A DNA stretch of 64,000 nt from Oegoconia quadripuncta (Eukaryota > Arthropoda > Insecta > Lepidoptera > Autostichidae), in the NCBI GenBank assembly GCA_949316235.1, contig OX438747.1:5022501-5086500 (forward strand), in the 5' to 3' direction. The notes beneath the pieces were generated by a model. The model was given only the letters and a program-made list of their open reading frames with translations. It searched no databases and had not been told where the DNA came from. Positions 26,501 to 41,400 of this stretch are shown here, piece by piece. Made by a program: the position numbers and the translations under genes. Position 1 is the stretch's first letter. Each line of letters begins with the position of its first letter.

Positions 26501-29370
26501 TTTGTTAATAGGCAGAAGCATGCAAATTTTAATTAAATGATCTCACACACGCATACATGCGCACGCGCAACTTGTTTAATTCTAACGTGCTTGTTACATC
26601 TAAGGCTAGTTCTGCATGCATTGCATGCATATCTCCCTAATTCTAATTTAACAGATGATGTTACTTATAAAATGTAATTACCAGTGAAATTGTTTCTCTA
26701 TTATGGAAATTTTGGCATCCACGATACAGGCCTAGCCTAGTGTGGACGCTACAGCAAATGTATAATGATGTATGGTTCTTTTTGGTAAATAAACATCTTA
26801 TCTTATCTTATCTTACATATTATACGGTATTGTATGTATGACGGTGTCTTTGTCCGGATGTATGTCAGTAATGCGTGGTCCGACTTCAGTGCGGTTTTTT
26901 AACCGACTTCAAAAAAGGAGGAGGTTCTGTATTCGGGGCGTATTTTTTATATTAAAGAATTTAATATATAAAAGTGGGGCTAAGTTCTTAGCAATGTTCG
27001 ACGAAAATCAGTTAAGCCGTTTCGAAGATTACAGGTTACAGGATAACACAGGTTTTGGTATATTTCGATGATAACGTAGTCATCTCGAGGGTTTTGAATT
27101 CAATTTTTATACAATACAATACAATGCAATGCAATGCAATGCAATACAATACAATACAATACAATGCAATACAATACAATACAATACAATACAATACAAT
27201 ACAATACAATACAATACAATACAATACAATACAATACAATACAATACAATACAATACAATACAATACAATACAATACAATACAATACAATACAATACAAT
27301 ACAATACAATACAATACAATACAATACAATACAATACAATACAATACAATACAATACAATACAATACAATACAATACAATACAATACAATACAATACAAT
27401 ACAATACAATACAATACAATACAATACAATACAATACAATACAATACAATACAATACAATACAATACAATACAATACAATACAATACAATACAATACAAT
27501 ACAATACAATACAATACAATACAATACAATACAATACAATACAATACAATACAATACAATACAATACAATACAATACAATACAATACAATACAATACAAT
27601 ACAATACAATACAATACAATACAATACAATACAATACAATACAATACAATACAATGCAACACAACACAACACAACACAACAATATAATAAATTTTTTTGA
27701 CTGTATTCCGATATAGTTTGATGTACTACTTGTTGTTGTAGTACTTTGATGTTGGTTATATTCAGATTAATGATGTTGATAGCACCGTTATCATTCCTGC
27801 AAACAAACTAAATACATTTCACGAAAGAACATCTCCTTAGTTTTTATGAATCATAAAATCGTTTAACATTAACAACAATCGCTATTGTAAGCCAGTCATA
27901 CCTAATCTCTCTATGGTCACAGAATAGGTAATAGTACTTGGTCTAATGGTTATCTACTGGATTGCAGACGCGGAAGTAGCGGGTTTGATTCCTAACGGAG
28001 TATTTTGTCTGTACTGGCGCCCGATTGGCATTGTTTAGTAGGTTAGTTGTCATAGGATTGCAGAATATTGGTTTATAGGTCCGTATTGTTTCTTTTTTAT
28101 GCAAATTTTACAAAGTTTACATCAATGACGATCGACGACCGAGTGGATAGGGACCCTGTCAGCGACACCAGGGTTGCGAGTTCGAATCCTGCGAGGGGTA
28201 AATGTTTATGTGATGAATACGAATTCCAGAGTCATGAATGTTTATTTAAAGATTTATGTATGTTTATCCGTTAATTAGTATCCATAGTACAAGATGATTG
28301 GTGAGTGTCCCAAACATTTATTTATATTTTCTTTATTCTGCGAACTTTGCTTAGTGTAGGCAAAGTACTTGGAGCGCGCTTTGGTGGAGGTCTAGATAAT
28401 TGGTGTTAGTGTCCGAAATTTTATTAGCCCCGACGTGAAAAGAAGGGTGTTATAAGTTTCAAGCCTTGTAACACAGTCGGTTTGTTTATCTGGATTTCTA
28501 AATTTGTAATATTTACATAAGAGAAATACGAAGAAAACTTGCTTGACGACCTATCTTTGTTGACAAAGGCTCTTATTAATGAAACGATCTCAAATGGACG
28601 CTTGAGCATCTATTGCATATTAAAACATTATGAAAAAAATAGTATTGAGACTGAGACGCGATCTCAATCTCAACATCGATTTATTAATACGCCCATAGTC
28701 TCTCATTAATAACACGATCTCAAGAATGAGGTAAATAAATAATAATAATAAATAAATGTCTTCGCACATACCCACAACGCCATCTAGTTCCACACTAAGC
28801 AACTAGGCTTGAATAATGGATACTAGATGGTTGTTATACTACACAAATACATTTTTTGTGGATAAATACCTACATATATAAATGAAAAAGTCCATAACTC
28901 GGGTGCACATATCCGCATTAATCATACAAACATATGCCCCTAGCGGGATTCGAACCCGCGACCTTTTAGTATAGCAGTCAATGTTTCTAACTTCTACTCC
29001 AAACAGGTCGTCGACATGAATTTAATGAGTGAGACTCGATCTCAATTTTGAGATTGCTTTTAAACTCAACTTTTAGCTTCAACGTTTCAGCTCTAATAAA
29101 GAAGACAAAAGACTTTTTGTGTGACCATATCCTAAAGTTGACATCCCGTTAATTCACCAGGTACACCGGCCACTGTCCCGAATACAAATATCGGATTGGA
29201 GACACTTATGGCTCCACAACACACAAGATCCTCCTGGACCCCAGCGTCCAGCACTCGGAGAGGCTTGTTTTGTCAGATAGAACAGCTGATGACTTTCAGG
29301 TTAATATTTACTTTTAAGGCTTCTTCCATAGCAACATCACCTACTTAGAAGAATACTCGTCCCCACTGTT

Positions 29371-29415
<45 letters not shown>

Positions 29416-32400
29416 ATCGTTTATTTGTTACTCCAATCACACACATACATAAAGTTTAAAGAGTATTTCATAAAAAGGACTTAAAAGGTACTAGGGTACA
29501 GAACAACTAAAGCATATGTGTGCTGCAGTAGGACAAATGGGTCACACAGTTCACTGTGTGAGATTGTCCAAAGAACGAAACACTGATTTTCAGCTATTAC
29601 CCGAGGAGAATCATAGGTACAAGTGCAACATAAATAAGGTAAGATAAGATAAGATAAGATAAGATAAGATAAGATAAGATAAGATAAGATAAGATAAGAT
29701 AAGATAAGATAAGATGTTTATTTACCAAAAAGAACCATACATAATTATACATTTGCTGTAGCGTCCACACTAGGCTAGGCCTGTATCGTGGATGCCAAAA
29801 TTTCCATATTAGAGAAACAATTTCACTGGTCATTACATTTTATAAGTAACATCATCTGTTAAATTAGAATTAGGGAGGTAGACATGCATGCAGAACTAGC
29901 CTTAGATGTAACTAGCACGTTAGAATTATACAAGTTGCGCGTGCGCATGTATGCGTGTGTGAGATCATTTAATTAAAATTTGCATGCTTCTGCCTATTAA
30001 CAAAAGGAAAGGCAAACTAACTAACATAAATATGTTTCCATAATATGTTGTATCAAGAGTAAGCGAGTAAATGTGTGTAGCAGAGGATGTGTGAGGGTGC
30101 ATGTATGGTTTGTGTGAGGGGGATGTGCTTGTGTGTATACGCGTGTATGAGGCAAATATATAGATAGGCACCATACTAGAACAATTCTTGATATTATCTA
30201 TAATAGACATATATATATGTACGTAATTATATAAGGGTATAGCTAAGCAAGAATTCTCAAGGAGTCTTCGGCATCTTTATACGACCAACCAAGCAAGACA
30301 TTTAGAATTTTAAACTTCACTTCAAATTTACAAATAAAAAAAAACAATGCTGGATTAGTGTAAATGATAATTTGAGTACAGTATAGAAATAAAGAAATGT
30401 GTTGTATGTATGTAATTAAGAAATTTTGACAATAATTGTGACTTTATTGTCTTACAGCAACCGCCACCGCCTCACGATGTCTCTTTAGAGTCAGTTTCGA
30501 AATTTGTACTTAGAATTCAATATTCTTAATGGAGGTGGAATATTATTCAAAAAAAGGCTGTTGGGGGCACAGCCTCCTGTCACTGAGAGAGGGTATGGGC
30601 TATAATCCACCACCAGGGCCCAGTGCGATTGGTGGATTTGTATCAGAGTGGTGGCCTCCTGTCAATCAGTGTTCTTAAGCCGCCCCCTGTAGGCCACTGA
30701 CGTGGCTTAACGACTGCCTTCAATAGAAAACAATCGGGACCGACAATTTAACGTGCCGTCCATACATGGGAACACTCGTCTTTTCGTCCAAATTACCAGT
30801 GACGACTTATGGTACTAGACCGCGGTCTCTCCAATGGGCCTCATAAGATTATAATAATCGTAATAAAATAATTAATTTCTAGATATTCCGACCACCTCAA
30901 AGCGACGTAGACACAGTGAATGCGAGGTTTCGGAATGGTGACCCCGTGTACAAACATCCTATGATACCTGGATACGAGGGTGAGTCGACTTCACCATCAA
31001 TCGTTTATACCTTCTTCTTTCCTCAGACCACTCTAGATGACATTTCTGCCAGTGTCGAGTGCATTTATTATTCTAGTGAGTAAATTATCAAGCTTTATAA
31101 GCTAAGCTATCTTCACATGAGGCGCCTTTCGAATTGGGCAGTACAGACAGAGAAGTACGTAAGTACTTGAGATAGAAGGGCGTAAGTGACAAATCACAAA
31201 ATAAACTATTTTAATTAAAATAGACACTTTATTGAAAATTGAAATCGAGCAATTGTTTTAGTAACTTAAGTCACATAATTGTACTTAATTTCAACAACAT
31301 TACTTCAAGCATAACTGAGAAAAACGTGAATTTAAGTATTTTTAGAGACCACTTTGCAATTATTTTCTATCGGGTGAAGTTTATGTATTCGCGTTTTGGG
31401 AACGGCCATTAGGTCAGCAATACGATCAATAATGACTACTAATTTTTCAGTAATGATATGAGCTATGGGTTTTACGTAAAACGAACCTCATTCGGTTCAA
31501 TTTAGATGTTTCAGCCTCTCAAGGGAAATATTGGACGCATATTGTGGAAAGAAAAAAACTAGCAATACTCTCGTATACTTACACTTCTCTTCACTTAATA
31601 ATAAGCAACCGCTAAGCATTGCTACCTAGCACACACTATTCAGCTTTTATTATAGACTAAAACTCAAAAAAGTAGGAGATGATAAAATGGTGATAGCTCG
31701 CCAGGCGGACATTTAAAATGCTATCAACCAAACCGAGTACTATACATGTACCCCGCCAGGATCGAACCGCGGCGACCTCCTAATCGTAAACTCTATGTTG
31801 TCCACATTTAGCCACGGAGGCGGTTTTATTTGCTGGTAAAGCTGGTATATAGGTATGTGCGAGATGGTTCTTAGACATGGTTGATGGAAAAACCGATTTC
31901 CATTCCATTCTATAGCTTTAACACAGTTGTTTTTTTTATGTGGACAACACTTTCGAGAACCACTCTGGGGTTTTCTAAGGTCCGTATTAATAAACTATTC
32001 TCAAGATTGAGAACAGTCTTGTGACTGGTCTCAAGTAAACGTGTTGATTAATAAACCTAACTTTAGACCTGACAAGCACGTGCACACTCAAGCAGTACTC
32101 ACTTGAGAGGTGCACGTATTAATAAACGAAACTCAAGACTATCATTAATTCGTCGCTGAGGCGTATACTTCAGAAATAATCTCAGCTAAGTAAACCTCAA
32201 GATCGGTTTATAAATTAGCACGGAGCTTGAGATAGCGTCAACCTCTTAATACGCATCTCGGGTGATACAGCCTCAAGACTTGTATTGAGATTGGTATATT
32301 AATACGGGCCTAAATTTTTATGTTATAGCTATATCCTAATAACCTAATAAGTAGGTGCCTCATATAGAAGAGATTTGCTAAGAGAAAGTTGATGTTATTC

Positions 32401-35400
32401 GCTGGCTAGACCTCTAACGGGACGTTTAAATAATGAAATATTTTACATATATTATATGTAAACAAACCTACTTGAAAATAAACGAGACTTACTTAATCCT
32501 GATGATTCAGCGTCTCAAAGCCTCGTGAGTCATCTGGACCGGTCGCTCGAGGAATGCCGGTGTTTCCTGTGAACATAATGTTAAACTTTCGTACATACAC
32601 GTAGCAACCAATACAGTAAAATCATTTAAATTAATTTCATACTACGTCTTACTAAGGTCTCATGAATTTCTCCCGTCTTTTTAAACACCGAAGAAAAACG
32701 AAGGGATGTTATGTGTTTGACGTAGATGTGTGTATGTGTGTGTGTGTGTGGTTCGATTTGACTACGTTATATTTAAGATTTTCTTAGCCATGTTTGATGA
32801 AAACTGGTTCAGCCGTTTCGAAGATATTAAACGTGTAACACAGTTCCTTGGGATTTACAACATTTTTAATTTATGAATTAGTTTAATAATAATAATAAAT
32901 ATCCTTGACATACACACAGCGCCATCTAGTTCCACTTTAAGCAACTATAGGCTTGTGTTGTGGATACCAGATGGTTGATGTACTACATAAATACATATTT
33001 TTTTTGTAAATAAATACATAATATAAATGAAAACATCCATAACTTGGGTACACATGTCCGTATTCATCACACAAACATATGCCCCTAGCGGGATTCGAAC
33101 CCGCAACCTTTTGGTATAGTAGTCAGAGTTCCTAACCACTACACCAAACAGATCGTAGTTTAGGACATTGCAATCAATTTAGGTTAGGTTAGGTTAGTTC
33201 ATATCTACTTTAATAATTACAGTTCTTTTAATAAAAACATGTTAATTCAATCCTCATATAACAACAAAAACTTAAATTGACAAATCACAAAATGCAATGC
33301 AATGCAAAATTTATTATAAAATTCGTAATGCTAAATTCATACTCCAACTATAAGCTTTTACGCTGCATGGCATTCTGAACAAAAACACATAAGCATGGCA
33401 TCTATGAAACGAACCATGAAACTTTAAACTCATGAGCAGGACACCTATACACAAGTCTAAAGTCTGTTTTCGAAAAACAGTATTGGAACTATAAATTAGA
33501 ACGAACATAAGTTTTCCATAGCAGGTAACGGAGAATTTATCATTATTTTCATTTAAGATACTGTATGTACTGGTACTTATTTCGAAAAGTTCTCTGCTAA
33601 CTTTTGCGACCTATGGTATCCTGTTTATACGTATAAAATTTCATTGCAATGAAATACCTTTTGAATATATTGAACTTGAAATTTTGCCTGGAATACAGTT
33701 CGGCGGACACTGGTGTCGATTCGGATGTACAACGAACTAACTAAATTTAAATTATATGTATCCTTTTCTAACCACTAATACATGAAAAGGACGACATATA
33801 ATTAAGTCCTGTCAAATTAAGTAAAAGGATCAAAACAAGCACTTCTCTATCAATATTAGGTGTACACCTAGCGACGTCACGATTAAAATAAGTACTATGG
33901 AGCGACTTGTTTTGACAGCTCTTAACTTAGTTTGACAGGCCTTAATTTATAGTCGTCCCTTTCATGTTAATAGTGTTGGAAAAGGATGTATCTGCTTTAA
34001 ATTTAGAAAGAAAGAAAGAAAGAATTTAGTTAGTTCGTTGTACATCCGAATCGACACTATTGTCAAACAGATAGAATAAGTTAGGTAAAGTTTTTTTCCA
34101 AGAGAAGGAGAGCCAAAGATTCCGTTTCGTTTTTCGTTAGGTAATATTTATTTTTGTTAGCATGGAACGGTGTCAAGTCGGTTTTAAATTTTTCCTATCA
34201 GACGAAACTAAACGGAAAACGTCGTTATTCTTCCTTCGTTCGATATAAAATTTCGGAAACTTTCAATGGCCGGCTTGCAGTGGCACCCACACGAAATAAA
34301 TAAAATGATTTAATTGCTGTGCCCTAGCTGGGTTTATGTTTGATACCTATAAATATTTTTAAGATCTCATGTATACAATATAAATGCAATAATTGAATTG
34401 ACTTCAATATGTTGTGACCACCGAAGTGTCCGAAACTAAATGTAACAACATAGGGTTTACGATTCGGAGATCGCGGGTTCCTTCCTCAGCGGTGTACATG
34501 TTTAGTACTCGGTTTGGTTAGTGGTAGAGCATTTTAAATGTCCGCCTGGGTAGCTACCACCATCTTAAATCTGTCGTCAAATCTGTCAGAGATAAGTTAG
34601 CCAGTCCCTCAAATAAGATGGGGTTTCCCGGTCACGTACAGTGCGGCTGAGCATATACTGATATGCCGTATTTTTTCCTTAAAACTCATCCGGTATTTAG
34701 CTCGACAATTCGTTTCATAAAGTACCTATATCTTGGAGCACTAAACAACTTATCGAAAGGCCTTTCGAATGTCCATAAATAAAGCTTATCGACCGTAAAA
34801 TTGATAATTTGAATGGTTGAAAGTTAGTGCTAACCAGAAAATTTGCCTCAAAGCTTCTGCTACCGACGCGAAATTACAGTCTTTACTCTACGTACCTAAG
34901 TGTGTGAATAGATATAATTCCCGAGAATCGAACGGTACTTGCCCTTTATCTTGCTCTAGTTATGTCGCGGTATCAGATCCAACCACTTGTTCAGAGTGAA
35001 TGCGCTTGCGCAAGTAACGGAGCCGTCTATTTGATATCCACAGTACATACCTTCTCTGAAATTATAATTCTACATTTACACTTAGATAATTCTTACGAAT
35101 TTTAAACCTGACGAGTTAATTAGACCACAATAAATAAGTAGGTACCTAGGTACTCATAATATAATAATAATAAATCATTTATTCTCCTGACAATAAGGTC
35201 CATGTTTGTTAGAACAATCACTTATAACTATGTTAGTTGGTAGATACCTATTTAAATGTCAATAGAAAAATTAAAACATTAAATTAAATTAAGCATTGAA
35301 CATTAAAAATTAAGTAAGTTCACAGTTTTTCTGTTTCGTAGGTAGGTAGGTGTCCATGGGCGGCGGTGATTGCTTTCCATCACATGCTCGTTTGCCGCCC

Positions 35401-38400
35401 TCTCATATTAAAGTTCTTTAACACTAGAGTGCACACGTACTTTATACAGGGTGAATTTGAATTCGTGTAATTCCCATTAACTAGTGACGACGCAACTCTT
35501 GATTACGAAGTGAAAAGTGCCTAGGCACCACAGTCGATTTGGTCGAAAATTGTTGGACTTCCATACTAAAGGTTGGTTCAGAATGGTTAACTTTGTGTGG
35601 GTAATCGTAATTTTTTTCGAATTTCGAATTCGAATTCGACTATGATTCCTTAGGGAAAGTTGTTCGTAATCAAGAGTGACGTCACAAGTTAATAGGAATT
35701 ACACGAATTCAAATTCAACCTGTATAGAACAGTCTACACATAGAAAACGCCTCTCTTCCTGTTCCAGTAAGTAAACCTCGCCAATTACCAATTAGATTTT
35801 CCCAAATGACTTGGTACACTGTGTACCTGGGAACATGGGAAAATTGACGCTTGTTTACAACCGTATAAAATCACCAATTCACATTACCGTGATTTGGGCT
35901 TTGGTTATGTTGAACAGAAAAAGAAAGAAAAATAATTCAAGTATTTACATTAACATCATTATTTGACGCAACATGGCAGTTTTATTAGGAATATAATATG
36001 TAGAGAAATAGCAGGGTATATAAGGAAGGACCAAGGATACTGTGCCGTATAGGCACCTTTTTATTCTAATATTGTGTATAGTGGTCAAACGCGAATCCAG
36101 TCAATTTTAAAAAAAAACCTTTTGCCTGTCTTTCTGAATAATTAGTTTTTCTTTGCTTTCGGCTCGCTATGTTATAGTAGATTAAAATATTATTTTCACT
36201 ACCCAAAGAACCCTCTTTTATCTATTATAAATCCATAAAATCACATAGAAAAGAAAAACTATAAACGAATTAGTCAAAAAGACTGGCGAAAGGTAAAAAA
36301 ATATAAAAATAAAAAGTATATAATATTACTATACAAAGGTGCCTATACGGCACAGATACATTATATCCACAAGTCAAAGAGAAAGGTTGACGTGGTGTAG
36401 TAAGTCCATATTTTGCACAACCTGCCTATTCTAAAAAGATTGCACTCCTACACCCTAAGGTTGCCTAGAAGAGATCGCTTTTACTAATAAAACCGCCAAA
36501 TGCCGCTAATTTTAATGTAGGTAATAATTTAGCAAAAAATACTTATATTTTTTCATTGTTTACAATAAAGTGTATTTGTATTGTATGATGTCTACAATAG
36601 GTTTATTTAGGTTATTCTGTGTGATGTCTTCTAAAGGTTCTGTACAAGCGACAGTTATAAGTTTTGTTCTTTATTTCAATAAAATATGAAACCAATCTTT
36701 TATATCTAAACATTCATATTTGTGAAAACTGCCGCTTTAATTATGCTCTAGTAATATTAAAGCACTCGAACATGCTTATGGAAAAGGAGGCACTTGTGCT
36801 GTAGTGTTAGTCTGCTATCGCATCGCTGAACTATGTAAGAAAGTCCTGCTTTCAACGTTTTGCCACTCGGATGCGGCAGCTATTCACGTGGTAATCGATC
36901 GAGAAGCAATGACTCGTCAATCTCGACTGCCGCATGCCGTTCCAACTCTAACCGGCCAGTGTGAACGCTCCCTAACTAACTTTGTTGGTGACTAGGCTTC
37001 GTACCGCGTCTAAATGCGCACTTCGGTCAGCGGTACACCGTCGCCGCGACGGAAGCCCTATCGGAGTTCCAACGGCTGCAGCTCCATCAGCGAGCTGCGA
37101 GGAACCAGCTCGAACGAGTCGTAGATCTACAAGCTGGAAAGGGACAGCCGTGGGATCTAGCAGATAGATTCGTAAGTCGAAGACTCGAAAGGAAGAAAGG
37201 AGATGGATGAAGCCGGAAGAAAGGAGATGGATGAAGCCAGAAGAAAGAATGGGAACTTCGGAGAAAATTTATTAATTAGTTCGGATGCACTGGTCCGAGT
37301 GAGGCTGCTGAAGGTAGAAAAAAGAGAGTGAATTCAGTATTCCTTACCTTCTTAAAAGGCAGACGCGAGTGGTTAGTTGATATATAGAAAGGAATTGAGC
37401 CACAATTGTATAATTCCATATAAAGGCTTGTTAATCGTATTTGTCCCGCCACCAGTCTGCAACAGCGGAGTTCAAGTTGCCTTTGGTTGCGGTGAGGCCG
37501 GAATGCGCGGGAATACTGCGCGATCTGCCCGTCGACGAAGCAAAGTTGTCTCCGGCTTCGCATTCTGTTAGCCCATTCTTCATGGAAAATGATGACCCAG
37601 ACAAATACATCAAGAAAGGTGAGCTGTGCAGCAGCAAGAATAAGTTTACAATCTTTAACTTTTTTTTATGGCAATCGGTCGTCTATTTACGGTCGACCAT
37701 TATTGCCAGAGTCCGGTTGTATGGCTAAAACGCGGAATGAGGTTGACCAGTATGAAGTTTGGGCCAAAGTATGGGTCTAGCACCTGTTTGAGCGATCTAA
37801 AACAGAAAGGAAGACAAACACGAACATATAGTACAGGAGAGCACAGGAACAAATCCCTAATGAGTTTACAATCTTATTAGGCGAATAATCTCTTTGGATC
37901 ATGACTTAAAAAAATTATTTGTTGTCATGGTTACTCATGGTTACCCATACAGATTGTGACATTGAAATGTGTAAATAGATTTGAGAATAATTTAATAACT
38001 TACCTGATGAGATTTTGGTTTCCAATCAATGTCGTATGCGAAATTACACACTTCTTTTGTAAGGAATCAGATTTGGGGGTATAACCCCGCTGAATCAGCT
38101 CGTGAGTTTGTAGAAATACTCAACATTTTTAAAAATAAGTTACTCGCTTTGCGTTATGTAACGATACTTGCATTATTTGTAATAGTAGACATCATTGGCG
38201 GTGTTAAGATTGAGGATTAATGGTTGCCGCATAATACAAGCATGCATTGCCTCGGATCGCTGTCCGCCCGGCGCCGCCTCCTCTCCTTTACTCCTGAGTA
38301 AAAATTTACTCCCGGGGCGAGGCTGAGAGGAGGCCGAGGCGATTAGTGTGTGACAACCTTTATCTCGCTTATTGCCAATTGCCATTCGTATGAATTATTA

Positions 38401-41400
38401 CGAGTTAAGGGTTACCTCGTGTACCTATATTTCTTTTATGCTTTTCGTTATAATTCGTATTTCTACGCAAGAGTATTACTATCTCACAAACTGTTAATTA
38501 TGGAACAACAATTACACTGCTATTATTGTTTCATCATTCAGGTCACTGAAAATTATGGAATAGGTAGCTAGAACCTTTCGGGAAAGCAATAAAATTAATT
38601 TGGGGAGAGTTATTAAAATTTATAAACTTACAGGTTTTGCGGGACATGTACCGTATGGTTTCCAACGCTTTGGCGATTCGTCGAAGAAGCTCACAAACTC
38701 TGCGCTTTGTGACTTCTCATCTAATTACAGAAGAAGACAGAGTACCGAGTGGGCACCGGTTAATGTAGTCAAGTACGTATTACGTTTAATTTTATTTTAC
38801 CTACAGAAGTAAATACTAACTTCTATTTTGCGATAACTTTTAATAGGATCTATATTTTAATTTAATAAATACCTACGTTATTATATACGTATATAATATA
38901 AAGGAGATTGTAAATATAAATCCGTAACCGAGATTCTATTGTATGTTCGAGAAGATATAATGAGAGAAATTGGAAAATTTGGTTGTACCAGCATAGCTCC
39001 CTTTGCCTGTATAAGGGATAAATAATGCTTAAAAAACTTTTTGACACTTGACTGGCTGAGGTGGATCTGTCATCTGTCACTTACTGTCATTAAATCTTTT
39101 GAGGTTATTTTTTCACGCGCAACTTAGTATTTTTTGTTGTTACTGTGTATTGTTAACAAAAACTAGATAAAATGACGAAAAAGAAGGTGTTGCCGAACCT
39201 CTCGAAGGAGGAGAAAATGGTGATTGTGATATCGGAGATAATACAAGAGTTGTTATTGGCTCACCGCCACGGCAAAGATGTTAACCTCAACAAGATGAAG
39301 ACAAGAATTTCTTCCAAATACGGCCTTGGAACTTCGCCGAGGCTGGTCGATATCATCGCGGCAGTGCCAGCGGACTCTAAGAAGATTCTCCTCCCGAAAC
39401 TTAAGGCTAAACCGATTCGTACTGCCTCTGGGATAGCAGTGGTTGCAGTAATGTGTAAACCTCATAGATGTCCACATATAAATTTCACTGGCAACATCTG
39501 TGTATACTGCCCTGGTGGCCCCGATTCGGATTTTGAGTACTCAACGCAAAGTTACACAGGCTATGAGCCGACCTCCATGAGAGCCATACGGGCGCGTTAC
39601 AACCCATACTTGCAGACGCGCCACAGAGTAGAGCAGTTGAAACAATTGGGTCACAGTGTGGACAAGGTGGAGTTTATAGTGATGGGTGGCACATTTATGA
39701 GCCTACCTGAGGATTACAGAGACTATTTTATAAGGTAATTCAACTAACATCTTATTAAATGTTTTTTCTATTCCAGTACTTGAATGTATCTTTCAGAAGG
39801 TGTGTTAGACTGTACAACAACAACAAAATATTCTTTATTGTACAACAATAAGAAAAAGGGGATAGTACAATTTACTTTGTTTTTTACTGATACAATTATA
39901 GATAGTACTTTGCCTAAAATATGTTATTTCATTCTGTTTCCCAGTTTTTGCATTTACAGGATAAATAATTTGTGTTAATAAGTAATATTTGAATGTGCCT
40001 ATGTATTTTTCATAATTACAGTATATGTTTTGAACAACCCGCCCTGAAGGCTACACCATGACCATATTTTTGAATCTATATGATAATTTGAACAATTTAC
40101 TTCATGATTTTATGTTTCTGTTGCAGGAATTTACATGATGCTCTATCCGGACACACATCCAGTTCCGTAGCAGAAGCTGTGAAGTACTCGGAGAGAGCTA
40201 AAACAAAGTGCATTGGTATTACAATTGAAACCAGACCAGACTATTGTCTGCAAAGGCATATGAGTGATATGCTCAACTATGGTTGTACCAGGTACCTCTA
40301 TCACATAACATAAATATGTATTACAAATGTATTTTTTAATATTCAACAACTCATTCCATTACTAAATATAATTAAATTTTGTGAGGATTTGAGATTTGTT
40401 CCATTTTAAACTCTAGATCAGAGTTCTCCATACTATCAGGTCCACCAATAATATAGATAGTCAACCCTCTTACATGAACTGCAGGATAACTATATCAAAG
40501 AATTGGAAACATGCCTAAAGTCTTAAAAATTGAGAGCATTAGATAGGTTATCCATTACAGAGCTACTTTGGTTAGTAAACTTATGTACTATACATGTTGT
40601 TGGTGACTGGTAGCTTCTCCAGCCAACCTTATCTACATAGTTTAATTTTAATCTTGATATTAGTTTGCTTTTTTATGACTTTTGTCAGTTTGTTGATTTA
40701 CTTACCCGAGTGCAGTTATAAAGCCCTTCAGTTCAGATCCTTGAGTTTTATTGTATTTAGTTTAGTCGGAGATCTTTGAGAACAGACTCTCTCCACTTAC
40801 ACATATAGTAATTTCTTTATTGATTTCATACTTTTCCACTTGAAATAGTGTGAACAGAAGTAAAGTTTGAAATTATGTCATAATTTTTCTTTTTCAGATT
40901 GGAAATTGGTGTACAATCTGTATATGAAGACATTGCACGAGACACAAACAGAGGACACACTGTCAAAGCTGTTTGTGAGAATTTCAACCTGGCTAAGGAT
41001 GCTGGATATAAGGTAGGTATTATGGGTGTAAAATAAAAAAGTGAGAAACATTGTATTAGCCCTACCAATTTTGTCCTGTAATCTCTGACACAAATATTAT
41101 AATAAACTGCAACCTTTTACATCTTGCTGGTAAATAAAGAGTGAAAAAAATAACATTGTATAAGTTCCTCCTAGACCACATTCCTAGACGAAGGTATGAA
41201 GGGTGGTATCTACTCACAGTGAAAATAGGATATAGGTACTTGAGAAAGGTTTGCGATAATGTTTTATCTGAGTTTTTATTTCAATTTCCAGATTGTAGCC
41301 CATATGATGCCTGATCTTCCCAATGTGGATTTTGAGCGTGATGTTGAGCAGTTCATTGAATTCTTTGAAAACCCAGCATTCAGAGCTGATGGTCTCAAGA

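Noticed and set aside
27036..27716. Six long overlapping frames (188-213 codons) on both strands
   Set aside because: They are translations of the (ACAAT)n tract, giving only repeats of N-T-I-Q-Y or V-L-Y-C-I; a pentamer repeat without stops is open in all frames.
33180..33197. Interstitial telomere or telomere-specific LINE (TRAS/SART-like) target
   Set aside because: Only three to four TTAGG units and no adjacent retroelement.
36804..36995. A 63-codon frame just before CIMIP2 exon 4 as extra coding sequence
   Set aside because: The exon 4 acceptor at 36995/36996 joins exon 3 in phase and restores the G-Y-E-G-F-V-P motif; the upstream frame is different and stops.
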